Of a stretch of DNA of 64,000 nt, positions 1-10,907 are shown one piece after another. The stretch comes from Bedellia somnulentella (lineage: Eukaryota; Arthropoda; Insecta; Lepidoptera; Bedelliidae): the NCBI GenBank assembly GCA_963576735.1, contig OY755196.1:10955912-11019911 (forward strand), in the 5' to 3' direction. Under the pieces are notes generated by a model. The model was not told the origin of the DNA. It ran no database searches and saw only the letters and a program-made list of their open reading frames with translations. The position numbers and the translations under genes are program-made. Every line of letters begins with the position of its first letter. Within the stretch, counting starts at the first letter, position 1.

Positions 1-241
1 CATGAGGCGTGTGAGAGCGAGAACGTTACATGAGAAGTGATAAGATTTGCTATGAATAATTTGTCAGTATCTCACCTCTCACGAGACAAGCAAGTCTCTC
101 ACAAGTCCCATGATTCGGGGACAAATGATTGTAGGAATAAAATTATGAAATGATGATTGAAATCGGTTGAGTGTTTTCGGAGCCTTTTCATTACAAACAT
201 GAAAAATTATATCAGCAAATTATTTTTTAATTTGTCGTGAA

Positions 242-312
242 TGTACATGAATGAGAAGATTGCTGAAGTCAAGGGAAGCATGAGAGGTTTGTCAGGATCG
301 TACAGAGTACCA
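242..312 (+). mobile_element. LINE-P 3' fragment
   Basis: This short piece matches the terminal coding region of the LINE-P family (AAGATTG... AGAGGTTTGTCAGGATCGTAC-like words), which is better preserved at 30343-30640. Both ends are lost and no tail follows. Confidence 0.55.
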
Positions 313-639
313 AATCATAGTATCTACCGACCTTACATCCGGGCCTTACGCGTTAAATTGTTTAAGAAGTTAATTCCAAGTTGGATTTCATCTTAAACAG
401 TTTTGTATTTCACAAATCGACGAGAGACATTTAGCAACAGTTGTATGTCAGCTGTTTCACCGTTTGTTGGCATTAAAGTGACTAAAATAGCTTCAAATAG
501 CTAGGACGAGATATTTAACCATTACGCTGTCAAAGACCTAAAATCTAAATTAACTATAGACTTTGTATCCATAGCTGAAAACCGCCTACAAAAACACACC
601 CAATTGTTGACGAAACCAAACTGAAAAAAATTGCGAAAA

Positions 640-1019
640 TCTCCACTGACCAATAGGAGGCGGTGCCAAAAATATCCGAGGTTCATTGCTATTGGTCGGT
701 TTAACCTTTACGTTCGAATTCGACCAATCAGAGCTCAAAACGGAAGTTACAGAAAATTAGTACCATTTTTGCTTTTGTGGCGCGCGCACGCTTGTTCGAA
801 TTCTTTAACCGTCGCATTTAAAAAAAATACTTTAAATTTTTGTTGATTTATAAACAGTGCTTAAAGAGCGAAAGTTTATTTTTAACTTTTAGAAGTCCGT
901 GATGAAGTTTGTAAGTGGGCTGTGAAGTGATTGTGTTTCGTCATTGCAGGAGGATATTTTTAGAATTAAGCCGTGTTAGTAAGATGAGCGGGGACTCATA
1001 GTCAAGCTGAATTTCTGTA
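640..1019 (+). promoter_or_regulatory. Candidate promoter and non-coding first exon
   Basis: Three CCAAT boxes in alternating orientation (CCAAT near 651, ATTGG near 690, CCAAT near 724) precede a TATA-like TTTATAAAC near 848. About 165 bp further on is a good splice donor (CT|GTAAGTATT near 1018). Two very short upstream reading frames lie between (MKFVSGL and MSGDS, each followed by a stop). The stretch has no repeat signature and is richer in CpG than its surroundings. It could be the promoter and 5' UTR exon of sine oculis, whose ATG lies 9.8 kb downstream, but the link is inference; it could also serve an unrelated transcript. Confidence 0.35.
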
Positions 1020-1383
1020 AGTATTACTCTGGGTTTGTTAAACAGCTGGCATACGTTTAATATTGCTGACATGATGTCCTACTATAAAAAATACTGTTTG
1101 ATGGTTTCAGTTGTGAATGTGTGTCTTGGTAGGTGCTCTACCTACCTCTATGTGAATATATGTTGAATATAGAATGCTACAAGCTCAAAACCGGAAGTAA
1201 AGCGCTATTTCAAGCTGACACCGTATTATGGTGTGATTTTGAAATAGAGTTTGTTTTTACCTCTTTCTCCATCCATAACATCTGTTTATACTTATAAGAT
1301 GGATAGATAGATTAGATATTTTTTTAACAGTTTTATCATATTTTTTTACGAATGTTAAATAAACAAAATGAACTTTAAAATAC

Positions 1384-1468
1384 TTACATACATACATACT
1401 TACATACATATTCTCACGCCGTTAGTTCCCATTGGGGTAGGCAGAGACTATCGATCGCCACTTTGTAC
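1384..1468 (-). mobile_element. LINE-P 3' end with (CATA)n tail
   Basis: Read on the minus strand this is the LINE-P terminus: TACAAAGTGGCGATCGATAG, then CTCTGCCTACCCC, GGCGTGAGAATATG and a (TATG)n tail. Only the last 85 bp remain. Confidence 0.75.
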
Positions 1469-1531
1469 TTTAAAATATAACGTATAAATAAAAATAAGTT
1501 GTAGAACTTATCTAATTTTTTAAGTTCTTAA

Positions 1532-1775
1532 CCGTGTAGTATCGGCTTAGAATAACACTACTCCTTTCTACCCGTGGGTGATCGTAAGAGGCGACTTAGG
1601 GTATAGGGGCTATTTAAGTGGTTTTTGGGCGATGCGGTTGGAGACCCGTCACCAAAAACATTTATTATTACCATCTTTTCCCCACTCAACTTCCTAGAGT
1701 GGCTAAGAAATTTCTCATTCCAAAGCTCTGGCTACCCCGTTAAGGGATTTATAGCCGTGAGTATATGTATGTATG
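1532..1775 (+). repeat. SINE-A, near full length (family description here)
   Basis: Reference entry for the commonest repeat. Full copies are about 245 bp. They begin GCYGTGTAGTGTCGGCTTAG, carry GGGCGATGCGGTTGGAGACC in the middle and a conserved hairpin (AGGAATTTCTAATTCCT) about 60 nt from the end, and finish with CTCTGGCTACCCC...GCCGTGAGTATATG plus (TATG)n. There is no open reading frame. Target duplications of 10-14 bp and a simple-repeat tail indicate retrotransposition. No convincing tRNA-type A box is seen; GGTTGGAGACC weakly resembles a B box or the 5S internal promoter. Confidence 0.85.
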
Positions 1776-1882
1776 TTCTTTTACTTATAATATCAATATG
1801 TTTAATTAATACAGAGTAAATACGAAAATAACGGAGATGTGGTAAGCGATTATACGATATATTATATTATTAAAATCAAATT

Positions 1883-2085
1883 GCTGTGTAGTGTCGGCTT
1901 AGAATAGCAGTACCCCATTTCTTCCGGTGGGTGTACGTAAGAGGTGACTAACGGTATTGGGGCTTTGCGGGATTTTTGGGCGATGCGGTTGGAGACCCAT
2001 CACCAAGAACTTTTTTTTTCTAATTCCTTAGCTCTGGCTACCCCTTTCTTGGGATTTATAGCCGTGAGTACGTATGTATGTATGT
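1883..2085 (+). repeat. SINE-A, internal deletion
   Basis: The 5' end and tail are intact, but about 45 bp between the central block and the hairpin (the CTTTTCCCCAC part) are missing. Confidence 0.85.
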
Positions 2086-2285
2086 AATTTCAAATAGACA
2101 CTTAGGAACCACCTTAAATATGCATAAATGTTTCCCTCAGCGGGATTAGTACCTGCAGTCTCAGACAGATCTATAAACTTCAGTCCGTTCACAGTTATTT
2201 TACCTCTAGCCAAATGACAATTTTTCTGGCGCTACTCTGAATCCTTATCGGCATGATATCCCTTATAATAATATATTATACATAA

Positions 2286-2504
2286 CATAACTTATACTCA
2301 AGGCTATAAATCCCTAAAAGGGGTAGCCAGAGCTAAGAAATTAGAAATTGAGTGGGAAAAGATGGTAAAGTAAAGGTTGTTGGTGATGGGTCTCCATCCC
2401 CATCGCCCAAAAATCCCTTAAAAGCCCCAATACCGTTAGTCGCCTCTTACGTACACCCATCGGTGGAAACGGGGTAGTGCTATTCTAAGCCGACACTACA
2501 CGGC
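2286..2504 (-). repeat. SINE-A, near full length
   Basis: Minus-strand copy beginning (in window order) at a CATAACTTATACTCA tail and ending at CGACACTACACGGC. It has a small deletion around the hairpin. Confidence 0.85.
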
Positions 2505-2966
2505 AAAATATATTATAATCTTTTATATTTTCAATTCTTTATGTAAATGCATTTGAGTTGACTTAAATTTTAATGGAAATTAGAAACGAAAGCTGCAACC
2601 TGAGATACAGGTGATGGATGAGCCTAGTTCAGGTGCAGTAAACCATAATTGAAAACTGATGTACCTTTTTTCTGAATAAAGAATAAATAATTTTTAATAT
2701 AGAAAGCAGTACAAAAGCAAACAACACCACGGAGCGCTAGACACACTTATCAGCAAGTAATGCTAACATAATATAAATTAAAATTAATGTCAGAGGTAAA
2801 ATAAATGTGAATGGTCTGTAGTCACCCAACTACTAGGCCACAGATGTGCGTGCGTCGTCGGCCGTCGGCTGCGCGCTTATACGCTGATGATTAAGTGATA
2901 CTTGCATCATCGTTGGTATTGCAAGAGATGATGAATATTGCATGTGCGTGTTATGAAAGAAAGAGA

Positions 2967-3212
2967 CATACATACATATACTCACGGCTATAAATCCCTC
3001 GTAGGGGTAGCCAGAGCTAAGGAATTAGAAATTGCTCAGCCACTTTTAGTAGTTAAGTAGGGAAAAGATGGTAAAATAAACGTTGTTGGTGATGGGTCTC
3101 TAACTGCATCGCCCAAAAATCCGTTGTAAAGCCCCAAACACCCTTAGTCGCCTCTAACGCACACCGACGGGAAGAAATGGAGTGGTGCTATTCTAAGCCG
3201 ACACTACATAGC
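2967..3212 (-). repeat. SINE-A, full length
   Basis: Complete minus-strand copy with a (CATA)n tail at the left and the 5' end CGACACTACATAGCA at the right. Confidence 0.9.
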
Positions 3213-3587
3213 ATTGTTGCATCGGTATGCAAAGTTTTACAAAAGTGATGCTGATTACGAAACCATTTCGAGATATTATGTTTTGAATTGAAGCAGCATT
3301 TTCTTGAAATTAAATCAAATAATGCTAAGATGATTGTTATTTTATAAAAAACAAGTGTTTGACCTTCAATGTTGTTTCAAAGACATTCGTTTTTCCAGTT
3401 TATTAATAAAATTTCGAAAATCATAGGTTTAGTTAATATAATATATAAGATAAGTGAACACTTGACATCTCAGAAAATTATAAAAGATCAACGCGATAAA
3501 TGGAGCTGTAAATAGTTTCAAATATTACAAGTAAAGAACAGAAATAATAATTGCTATAATAAAAAGGTAATGTTTATTTAGTTAAAG

Positions 3588-3828
3588 AAGTGCCGGCTTA
3601 GAATGTCCCCCTTTCTTCCCATGAGTGTGGTAAGAGGCAACTAAAAGTGGGGTGGGAATGGTATAAGCCTTTTTAAGTGGTTTTTGTGGGTTGCCCATCA
3701 CTAAAGATACTTTATTTCTACCATCTTGTCTTCTATGAAGTTCCAAATGTAGCTGAAGAGTTTCTAGCTCAATCGCTCTGGCTACCCTTTTCTGGGATTT
3801 ATCGCCGTGAGTATATTGTATGTATGTA
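3588..3828 (+). repeat. SINE-A, diverged full-length copy
   Basis: Begins TGCCGGCTTAGAATG and runs to the (TATG)n tail. The central GGGCGATGCGG block is partly deleted. Confidence 0.8.
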
Positions 3829-3903
3829 CAATAACAATTCTGTACTAACAGTCCTAGATTTTACCTAGAAATAACCTTGTATGTTTACATATTATATATG
3901 TAC

Positions 3904-4178
3904 ATTGAAAGAAGAGTGAAAAAGGGTAATGCGGTAAATGGAGCAATGAATAGCCTAATGACCTGTCAATCGGTGTCTGAAAAGGCCCGAATGGCTGTGC
4001 ATGATGCTGTTCTTGTTCCTACGCTTATGTATGGAAGCGAATGTTGGGTGTGGCAGAAGAAGCATGAGAGCAGAGTGAATGCAGTAGAGATGAGGTCCCT
4101 CAGAAAAATTTGTAATGTTAGATTATGTGACCGAGTGAGAAATAGTGTTATTCGTGAAAAGTGTGGTGTGAAAGATGA
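3904..4178 (+). mobile_element. LINE-P reverse transcriptase C-terminal fragment
   Basis: The open frame encodes the end of a non-LTR retrotransposon polymerase. ERRVKKGNAV and VLVPTLMYGSECW, then a basic stretch leading to RNSVIREKCGVKDD, are typical of the region after the catalytic domain. The frame then runs straight into a SINE-A copy at 4179, without tail or gap. The catalytic part lies outside the fragment. Clade (RTE- or CR1-like) is not resolved. Confidence 0.75.
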
Positions 4179-4355
4179 CGGTATTAGGGCTTTTAAGGGA
4201 TTTTTGGGCGATGCGGTTGGAGACCCATCACCAAGAACCTTTATTTCACCATCTATTCCCCACGCACCTTCCAAAAGTGGCTGAGGAATTTCTAATTCCT
4301 TAGTTCTGTCTACCCCTTTCTTGGGATTTATAGCCGTGAGTATATGTATGTATGT
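4179..4355 (+). repeat. SINE-A, 5' truncated, fused to LINE-P fragment
   Basis: Starts at the CGGTATTAGGGCTTTT part of the family and keeps the normal hairpin and (TATG)n tail. The left neighbour is LINE-P coding sequence in the same orientation. Confidence 0.85.
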
Positions 4356-4445
4356 AAAATATGCAAAACTCTGCTTTCTTCAGTTACACATTCAATCACT
4401 GTTCACCCCCTACGACATTAAGAGTTATATTATATAGTAACTGTT

Positions 4446-4642
4446 TGTAAGGGGCGGCTAAGGGTATTGGGGCTCCTGAAGTTTTTTTAGATTGATTTTT
4501 GGGCGAAGCGAGCCCATCACCAAAAACATTTACTTTACAATCTTTTACCAATTCAACTTCCAAAAGTGGTTGAGGAATTTCTTATTCAGAAGCTCTGGGT
4601 ACCCCTTCTAGGGAATTTATATCCGTGAGTATATGTATGTAT
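4446..4642 (+). repeat. SINE-A, 5' truncated and diverged
   Basis: Lacks the first 40 bp. From GTAAGGGGCGGCTAAGGG onward it aligns with the family to a short tail. Confidence 0.75.
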
Positions 4643-4689
4643 TATTTAGACCTTATTTTTTCTGAACGCTTTAGCTTCCCAATGGTTGT

Positions 4690-4866
4690 AACCCACAAAG
4701 ATAGGGCTAGATAGAGCTTCAAAATTAGATATTTCTCAGGTACTTTTAGAACTTGAGTGGGGAAAGATACTAAAATAAAAAATGGGTTGCGATAAGTCCC
4801 CAGACACATGGAGAAACACTCATTTAAAAAGCCCCAACACCGTAAGTCGCCTCTTATATGTATACC
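4690..4866 (-). repeat. SINE-A, old degenerate copy
   Basis: Recognisable only by ATTTCTCAGGTACTTTTAGA, GGGGAAAGATACTAAAATAA and AAAAAGCCCCAACACCGTAA in the right order. Ends are unclear. Confidence 0.6.
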
Positions 4867-4948
4867 TCTTTAGGCCAATTGCCCTTTGATTAAGACTACA
4901 TAATAATAAACCTTTATTTCAGACAAATACAGCCAATAGTATAATGGC

Positions 4949-5200
4949 GCCGTGTGGTGTCGGCTTAGAATATCACTACCCCATTTCTTCCGGTGGGTGT
5001 ACGTAAGAGACGACTATCGGTATTGGGGCTTTTAAGGGATTTTTTGGGCGATGCGGTTGGAGACCCATCACCAACAACCTTTATTTTTACCATCTTTTCC
5101 CCACTCACATTTCCAAAAGTGGCTGAGGAATTTCTAATTCCTTAGCTCTTGCTACCCCTTTCTTGGGATTTATAGCCGTGAGTATATGTATGTATGTATG
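4949..5200 (+). repeat. SINE-A, full length
   Basis: Complete copy with 5' end GCCGTGTGGTGTCGG and a tail of four TATG units. Confidence 0.9.
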
Positions 5201-5589
5201 TAGTAACAATATAAAACCTTCCAATGACTAATATTTAAATCAATACCAGTTAAAAACTCGATAAATACCAAAAACAAACGTAAGAAGCCATAAATATGAC
5301 TCATTAATTAATATTCTAATAAATTTACGAGGGGCCATAGTCGTTAATTAGTCTCGTGCTGCGATAAATAAATAAATAACCCTGTTTGGGTAGACAGAGA
5401 TATGAGTTGTGACACTGTGATTATTATCAATCGTTTTTTTAAGATTTTTGTATAGATTAGACATTTTGATTTGGACATTTGAACATAGAGACGATGGATT
5501 GTAGTAAATTTGTGAAAGAAATATAGATTCAGTGTGGATGGGAATGTCGTAACCACTTCGGAGGACATATTTAGATATATATTTTTACT

Positions 5590-5760
5590 AACCTATTGTG
5601 TCCAACTGCTGGGCAAAGGTCTCTCCCTGGATTTTCCATTCATCCCTGCTTTGGGCCTGCTCTATCCAATCTTTTCGAAAGGTGTCCAGGTCATCCCGCC
5701 ATCTCCTTCTTGATCTGCCTCTGCGCCGGCGGCCGTTGCTAGGAGGGAACCCATTGGGTT
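5590..5760 (-). mobile_element. RTE-type LINE 3' fragment
   Basis: Read on the minus strand this encodes a basic GRRRRGRSRRRW motif, then DDLDTFRKDW and a QGETFAQQLDT-like end. That is the usual C-terminus of RTE/BovB-type retrotransposon polymerases in moths. Only about the last 50 codons are left and no catalytic motif is present. Confidence 0.7.
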
Positions 5761-5904
5761 ACATTTTTAGCCCACCTGTCCGGCGGCATACGGCAGACAT
5801 GCCCCGCCCAGTCCCACTTCAATTTGGCTGTCTTAGCACCCACGTCGGCTATTTGAGTTTTAGAGCGCAGGTCGGTGTTGCGATCAAATGGAAAATATGC
5901 TTTA

Positions 5905-6131
5905 AATGTTTCCCAAAAGGGGTAGCCAGACAGAACTTTAGTGCTGGAAACTCCTTAGCCCCATTTGGAAGTTGATAGGGGACAAAACGGTAGAAACAAA
6001 GTATCTTTGGTGATGGGTCTCCAACTGCATTGCCCAAAAACCACTTAAAAAAGTCCCTTACCCTTAGTCGCCTCTAACAACACCCGTGGATAGAAAGGGG
6101 TAATGACATTCTAAGCCGGAACTACACGGCA
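5905..6131 (-). repeat. SINE-A, diverged subfamily
   Basis: Near-complete minus copy of a subfamily with GGAAACTCCTTAGCCCCATT in place of the usual hairpin region. The same variant is seen at 9299-9520, 17873-18016 and 54278-54474. Confidence 0.75.
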
Positions 6132-6139
6132 CATAACAC

Positions 6140-7225
6140 ATTTTGGAATTCAGCCTTGTATGACCTTACGGTCTCAAGATATGTCGATTTTAACAGTTAA
6201 ACAATAAAGAATTTAATAAAAGGTAAAGGAAAGGGTACGGCAGCCATTAATATTATTGGTGATTTGTTTCGTTTATCATAGTGAGGTAATCTTTCGATAA
6301 ATCTTGTGTTTTACAGCTGTGGACCGAGATAACATCTTCGCTCCATGTGGCGTAGGGTTGGGATATGGGTCGATGGTAATTTATCGATGTTTCATAGTAT
6401 TTCAATCATTTAACTGTATCATTTCAGTATCAGTAAGTAGACAAGTTTGATTTTCACAGTAATAGGTCTGTAATCGCTGCTTGATAGAAACGGTTTCCCG
6501 CGATATTTGTAAAGTTATCGGCCTTCAGTACATCCACAGTGTGGATGTGGGGGTCCAGGAACAATAAGTATCTTTAAGAAAATTGAATATGAAAAATCAT
6601 GGGTATAATGCTTTGGTGTGGTGCTCGAAGCTTCAGAATTTTGGTCTTTGGCTTCAGAAAGCTCTGGTCAGTTGAGTATCCCTCTTAACTATACTGATAC
6701 CTCTTTACCCTTACTGACAGCTAAAATTAAAAATAAGGGGTAGCGCTTTTGAATAATTAATTTCTCTCTTCCATTGCACCCAACTAAAAAAAACGATAAC
6801 CTATTTTTTCCCGTAGTAATTTTACAATAAAGTTAGATATTATCAGGAATAAACATTTAGCAGAGTCCTCTCAACGTCTTTTATAACTAAATTATCGTTA
6901 TTACTTCGTCCATGAACTGCTTAATCTAAACTAACCACGTTACTAATTCTCAAGTGTCTCGAATTTCATGAGAACTGCAAGTCACACGGATGCATAATAA
7001 TAGTCCTCTTATTTTTCATGATTTGATAAAAGGTATCCGTTTTTCAAAACGACAATCCTGCATGGATAAGTTAAGGTGGATTATGAGTCTTTATTTAACT
7101 TATGTCCAAATATGTCCGATTTTTATGTCTAAATTTCTTTTGTGTTTGAAAACATTATTGAGACTACAACTGTGTTGATCTTTAATTTATTTTTGGCAGA
7201 GAATCGTATTTTATATAGTCAACAT
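6140..7225. other. Intergenic, nothing recognised
   Basis: About 1.1 kb of AT-rich sequence with only short reading frames and no match to the repeat families in this window. I see no exon or RNA gene in it. Confidence 0.4.
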
Positions 7226-7228
7226 GTA

Positions 7229-7535
7229 GACCTAATATTTTCTAAGATTTTCACGATTGCACATTATAATTGAAACAACTTTTGATTCCAGATAACGTTA
7301 GCTCTTTTTGTACATAGCAAATATTAAACGCAAATGTAACTTAAAATTTTGTGAAGGTAGTTAGTATTAATAATTTTATAGTACTGTATAATGACAAATA
7401 ACACCTCAGTCTTCCCGTGACCATGATAACTGAAAAGTTTTCGAAACGTCGGGCTTTAAAAATAATGTAATAATACGCGATTAAAATATCCGAAAATCAA
7501 AAGTTGTTTCAATTATAATGTAGACCTAAGTTGCC
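7229..7535 (+). mobile_element. Foldback repeat, possibly Penelope-related
   Basis: The ends form an inverted repeat: ATTATAATTGAAACAACTTT near 7263 and AAAGTTGTTTCAATTATAAT near 7500, both beside GTAGACCTAA. Inside, near 7429-7452, is CTGAAAAGTTTTCGAAACGT. Its GAAAC-GTC end resembles the 3' core of hammerhead ribozymes known from Penelope-like elements, but the CUGAUGA core is not intact. A related piece lies at 37255-37370. Class assignment is tentative. Confidence 0.45.
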
Positions 7536-7816
7536 ACCATACCTACATTACAGTATATGTCTCAAAATTCATATCAAAGAGTTAAAGTTTAAATATTTTT
7601 TTTTACAAAAAACAGAATGTAATTTTACAAATTTAAATACCAGTTCTCAATTCTAAAAAGTTGCACACTCAAAGTATACATTAATTTCTGGTAGTTTCTC
7701 TTCTTGTAAGGAATATATCGCTTTAAATGATAAGACCGCCAGTTGAACTTGATGTCTGTGAAGTGGTTTTGACTATGATGTACAATAAAGAGTTTTATTT
7801 TCCGTTCTATACATAA

Positions 7817-8187
7817 TAAGCATAAGCATAAGCATAAACGTTCACGCCGCATATCCCCGAAGGGGTTGGCAGAGGTACTAACACTTCTGAACATCACGTG
7901 ACTTTGTCATCTGGTGTTCAGAGTACCCACGTTTTGCATGGACAGTGTACTCACGTGATAGGGGGCAGGCCTATCGCCGTTTTGTACGAATACACTGTCA
8001 CATGACTAAGTACAACTCAGCCATGTGGGTTTCCTCACGATGTTTTCCCTCACCGTTAACAACCATGATAAATTAACCACACATATGTCTTTAGAAAAGA
8101 CAAATTGGTGTAGGCCCCGACCCGGGATTTGAACACTAGTCGCTTGCACGTTAACCGAGTGTTCTACCCACTGGGCTATCACGGCCG
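7817..8187 (-). repeat. SINE-T, tRNA-derived SINE, full length (family description here)
   Basis: Reference entry for the tRNA-derived SINE, about 360 bp. On its sense strand it opens with a tRNA-like head: A box TAGCCCAGTGGGTAGAAC, B box GTTCAAATCC. It continues through a body with GTGAGGGAAAACATCG and CCCCCTATCACGTGAG, and ends CTCTGCCAACCCCTTCGGGG, a GGCGTGAACGTT motif and a (TTATG)n or similar tail. There is no coding capacity. The A and B boxes indicate polymerase III transcription in active members. Confidence 0.85.
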
Positions 8188-8445
8188 TTCTATACACAAG
8201 TAGACTATTTTCATAGCTTTTAAATAATCACTTTTCTTATGCGAATTTAGGTTGGTGTATTTGAGTCCATAATGCGAGCCGCGACAAACAAGTGTCGTCA
8301 CAAAATGGCGACATGCCAAACGATCTCACAAAACATTGTAAATATAATGTAATTACCACGTTTCTTATAAATGATAGCGACAGAAAGAATGTTTAAATAT
8401 GTGCGGTATATTTTTGATGTATTGAACAATTTATTAAATGTACAT

Positions 8446-8600
8446 AGAATAGAATAGAAAAACACTTTATTGCACATCAAGAAAGGAAACACACACTCAA
8501 ATAGAAATTCAATAGGTAACAAAAATACAATTGTACATTTATTTTTAATAGGAAATTTTAGTTACAGTATACACAGTACAACACATTTATTCCTAAGAAA
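8446..8600 (-). mobile_element. CR1/L2-type LINE 3' tail, antisense
   Basis: GAATAGAATAGAAAAACACTT followed by TATTGCACATCA is the reverse complement of the GTGCAATAAAGTG... tail common to lepidopteran CR1/L2-like elements. Only the 3' UTR part is recognised, and the right edge is uncertain. Confidence 0.5.
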
Positions 8601-9171
8601 CCTAAAGATTATTTCAGTTGCCTTTATATCCAAAATACCTCATCTCAAATTGTTTAAAACCATCGATATGGATATCGCAAATAACATTCGGTAATAAACT
8701 AAAATAAAAGCAAGACCCACCGCGACGATTCCGCGAATCTGACACAAAGTTATCGATACAAATCGGACCCCCATCACTATCCAATCCGTCAGCACAATAT
8801 ATCAGGCCTCCCCAGAGATGGTGTCGATGATAAAAATTACTTAAAACACAAAACATTTATCGTGCTATGCATCTTCTATCTCCTTCCCACAGCTTCGTTT
8901 TGTAAGTGCATGAGTGAGACGGCTATAGAAAGGATTGGCCATATGTTGACGTTAAATTTAATATGGTGGTTTTTGTCTTGTCAGTGAATCGAAAGCAATG
9001 TTTCATAGAGCGTGCTGGAATTCGAGTGACAAATATTATTTTGACTAACTTTTTTTTAGTCAACCGTTTTTGTGAATGGTCAGTGGTTGGGAGGATAGTT
9101 TCTGGATGTGGAAGTTGCAGGTTTGGTTATGCTATGTTGCCTCGGCCTAAATATACATATATACCTACATA

Positions 9172-9285
9172 ACATACATACATACATATTCTCACGCCGT
9201 TAGTTCCCATTGGGGTAGGCAGAGACTATCGATCGCCACTTTGTACGAGGTTTGCCAGGATCGTACAAAGTGGCGATCGATCGAT
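9172..9285 (-). mobile_element. Two LINE-P tail fragments, head to head
   Basis: A minus-strand LINE-P terminus (9172-9246) meets a plus-strand piece (9247-9285, GAGGTTTGCCAGGATCGTAC). The word TACAAAGTGGCGATCGAT therefore appears on both strands within 60 bp and forms a small palindrome. Confidence 0.7.
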
Positions 9286-9298
9286 ATACCTACATAAA

Positions 9299-9520
9299 AC
9301 CATAAATACTAAAAAAGATAAGCCAGATCTTCAGATCTAGAAACTCCTCGGCCATATTTGGAAGTTGATAGGGAACAAGATGGTAGAAATAAACTATCGT
9401 TGGTAATGGGTCTCAACCACATCGCCCGAAAACCATTTAAAGCCCCATACCCTTAGCCGCGTCCTACGACACCCGTGGGTAGAAAGGCGTAGTGACATTC
9501 TAAGCCGGCACTACACGGCA
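9299..9520 (-). repeat. SINE-A, diverged subfamily
   Basis: Minus copy of the AGAAACTCCTCGGCCATATT subfamily, complete at the 5' end (GGCACTACACGGCA) and weak at the tail. Confidence 0.75.
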
Positions 9521-10021
9521 TAGCTGGCACTACACTATAATATATTTTATTTTATTTTCTTCGGAAAACTTACAGCCTAATATCTTAATAGCTAAATCAA
9601 AATATATAACTTAATGCCAATAACAAGTAAATATATACAATAATAAAATCACAATAAACCATTTTGCGCACAGTAAACGTAAAACAAATTTAACATCACC
9701 GTGGTAAACAAAAGTAAAAAATGGACAAAGCAGCAAAACATAACAAAAACATATATCTTAAATTACATTGCATAAAACAAATTAACTTTCGTAGAACTGA
9801 TTCTCCAGAGCCGATCTTATAGAATGAGCACTAGAACTATATATGCCAAATATGAGAAGCATAATCGCCTTCTTCTTAGGCTCATAAGAATCTTTATTGC
9901 CTGTAGGGTATAATTTTGCAAACTAGTTTCATAATGTACAAATATAGATTTTTTTGCACGATTTTTCTCTGTATCTTAAGAATAAAAGAGAGGCTCTCAC
10001 ATGCCTCCTGCTACCCCGGCA

Positions 10022-10140
10022 TTTATGAAAATATTGATGGATGTAAATGAAGCCAAAGAGGTTTGCCTGTACTGTACAAAGTGCCTATCGATAGCTCTGC
10101 ATACCCCAATGAGAAATAATGGCGTGATAATTCATGTATG
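10022..10140 (+). mobile_element. LINE-P 3' end
   Basis: Contains TTGATGGATGTAAATGAAGC, CAAAGTGCCTATCGATAG and ACCCCAATGAGAAATAATGG, then GGCGTGATAATTCATGTATG. The frame is broken. Confidence 0.65.
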
Positions 10141-10640
10141 TTTCTCTGTAAGAACGCCCCGATAGATATTCGACATCCAACGCGTGAGATAAGACACAAA
10201 ACATATTGTTTTACCCGTGTTTGCAAAAATCTTGCATTTCTACTGTGCTAGAAAAGCAATTATTAACTCTATTTATTTTTGTTTCAGACAAAAGCTGGCA
10301 AACTCATCGATATCAATACAATGAAAAAGAAGAAAAAGTTACGTACGCGTAACTTATTATAAAAAACAAATATAAGCAAAACTTTTTATTAAACACTTAT
10401 TTTATTCATGTGTTAAACTTTCTGGAATCCAGATAGAGACTGGCACATAATATCAAAAACCATTACAAAAGTGTACAAAAAAAAACAAGTTTTCTTTATT
10501 TTAGATCGATAATCAAATAAGTAATCGTCTTTTAAAGTGAGCTTTCTTATTTGTTTAACTCCGAGGACTGCTGCCTTTTTATTTACCGAACTGCCTTCTC
10601 AAAGTGCATTTTAAAAACACACAAAGTGAAAAGAACAAAC
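10141..10640. other. Region upstream of sine oculis start
   Basis: No repeat family recognised. Further on, a possible splice acceptor (TTCTCATTCAG) ends at 10709, about 95 bp before the sine oculis ATG. It would suit an upstream 5' UTR exon, but a transcription start within this stretch is equally possible. Confidence 0.3.
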
Positions 10641-10802
10641 AAAATAAACCCCGCCATTTTGTTATAAAAACAATAATTTTTTTTCGACTACGGAAATCTT
10701 CTCATTCAGCCAAGTTTTTGAGCCAAACTTAATAGGTTGACAGTTGTGATTAAAAAGTGTCAATAGTGTTGTGACAAAGTGGCAGGTGACGAACAATTGG
10801 AT

Positions 10803-10907
10803 ATGTTAGGGGGGCCAGAGTGGGGCCAGAGGGAATCCAGCCCCCCTAGAGATGCCCCCCTGCCGAGTTTTGGTTTCACACAGGAGCAGGTCGCGTGCGT
10901 CTGTGAG
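10803..10907 (+). CDS. so: sine oculis coding exon 1
   Basis: The ATG opens [15 protein letters not shown] and the exon runs into the start of the SIX domain ([12 protein letters not shown]). It ends in phase 0 at GAG|GTGAGT. The first 22 residues are Ser/Pro-rich. This is the only in-frame ATG upstream of the SIX domain. Confidence 0.88.

Noticed and set aside
1..600. Host coding exon at the window start
   Set aside because: No long frame, splice-consistent block or domain is visible; part is a LINE-P remnant.
5598..5975. 125-codon open frame on the plus strand
   Set aside because: It is the antisense of an RTE-type polymerase end (5590-5760) and then runs into a minus-strand SINE-A. No host protein features.
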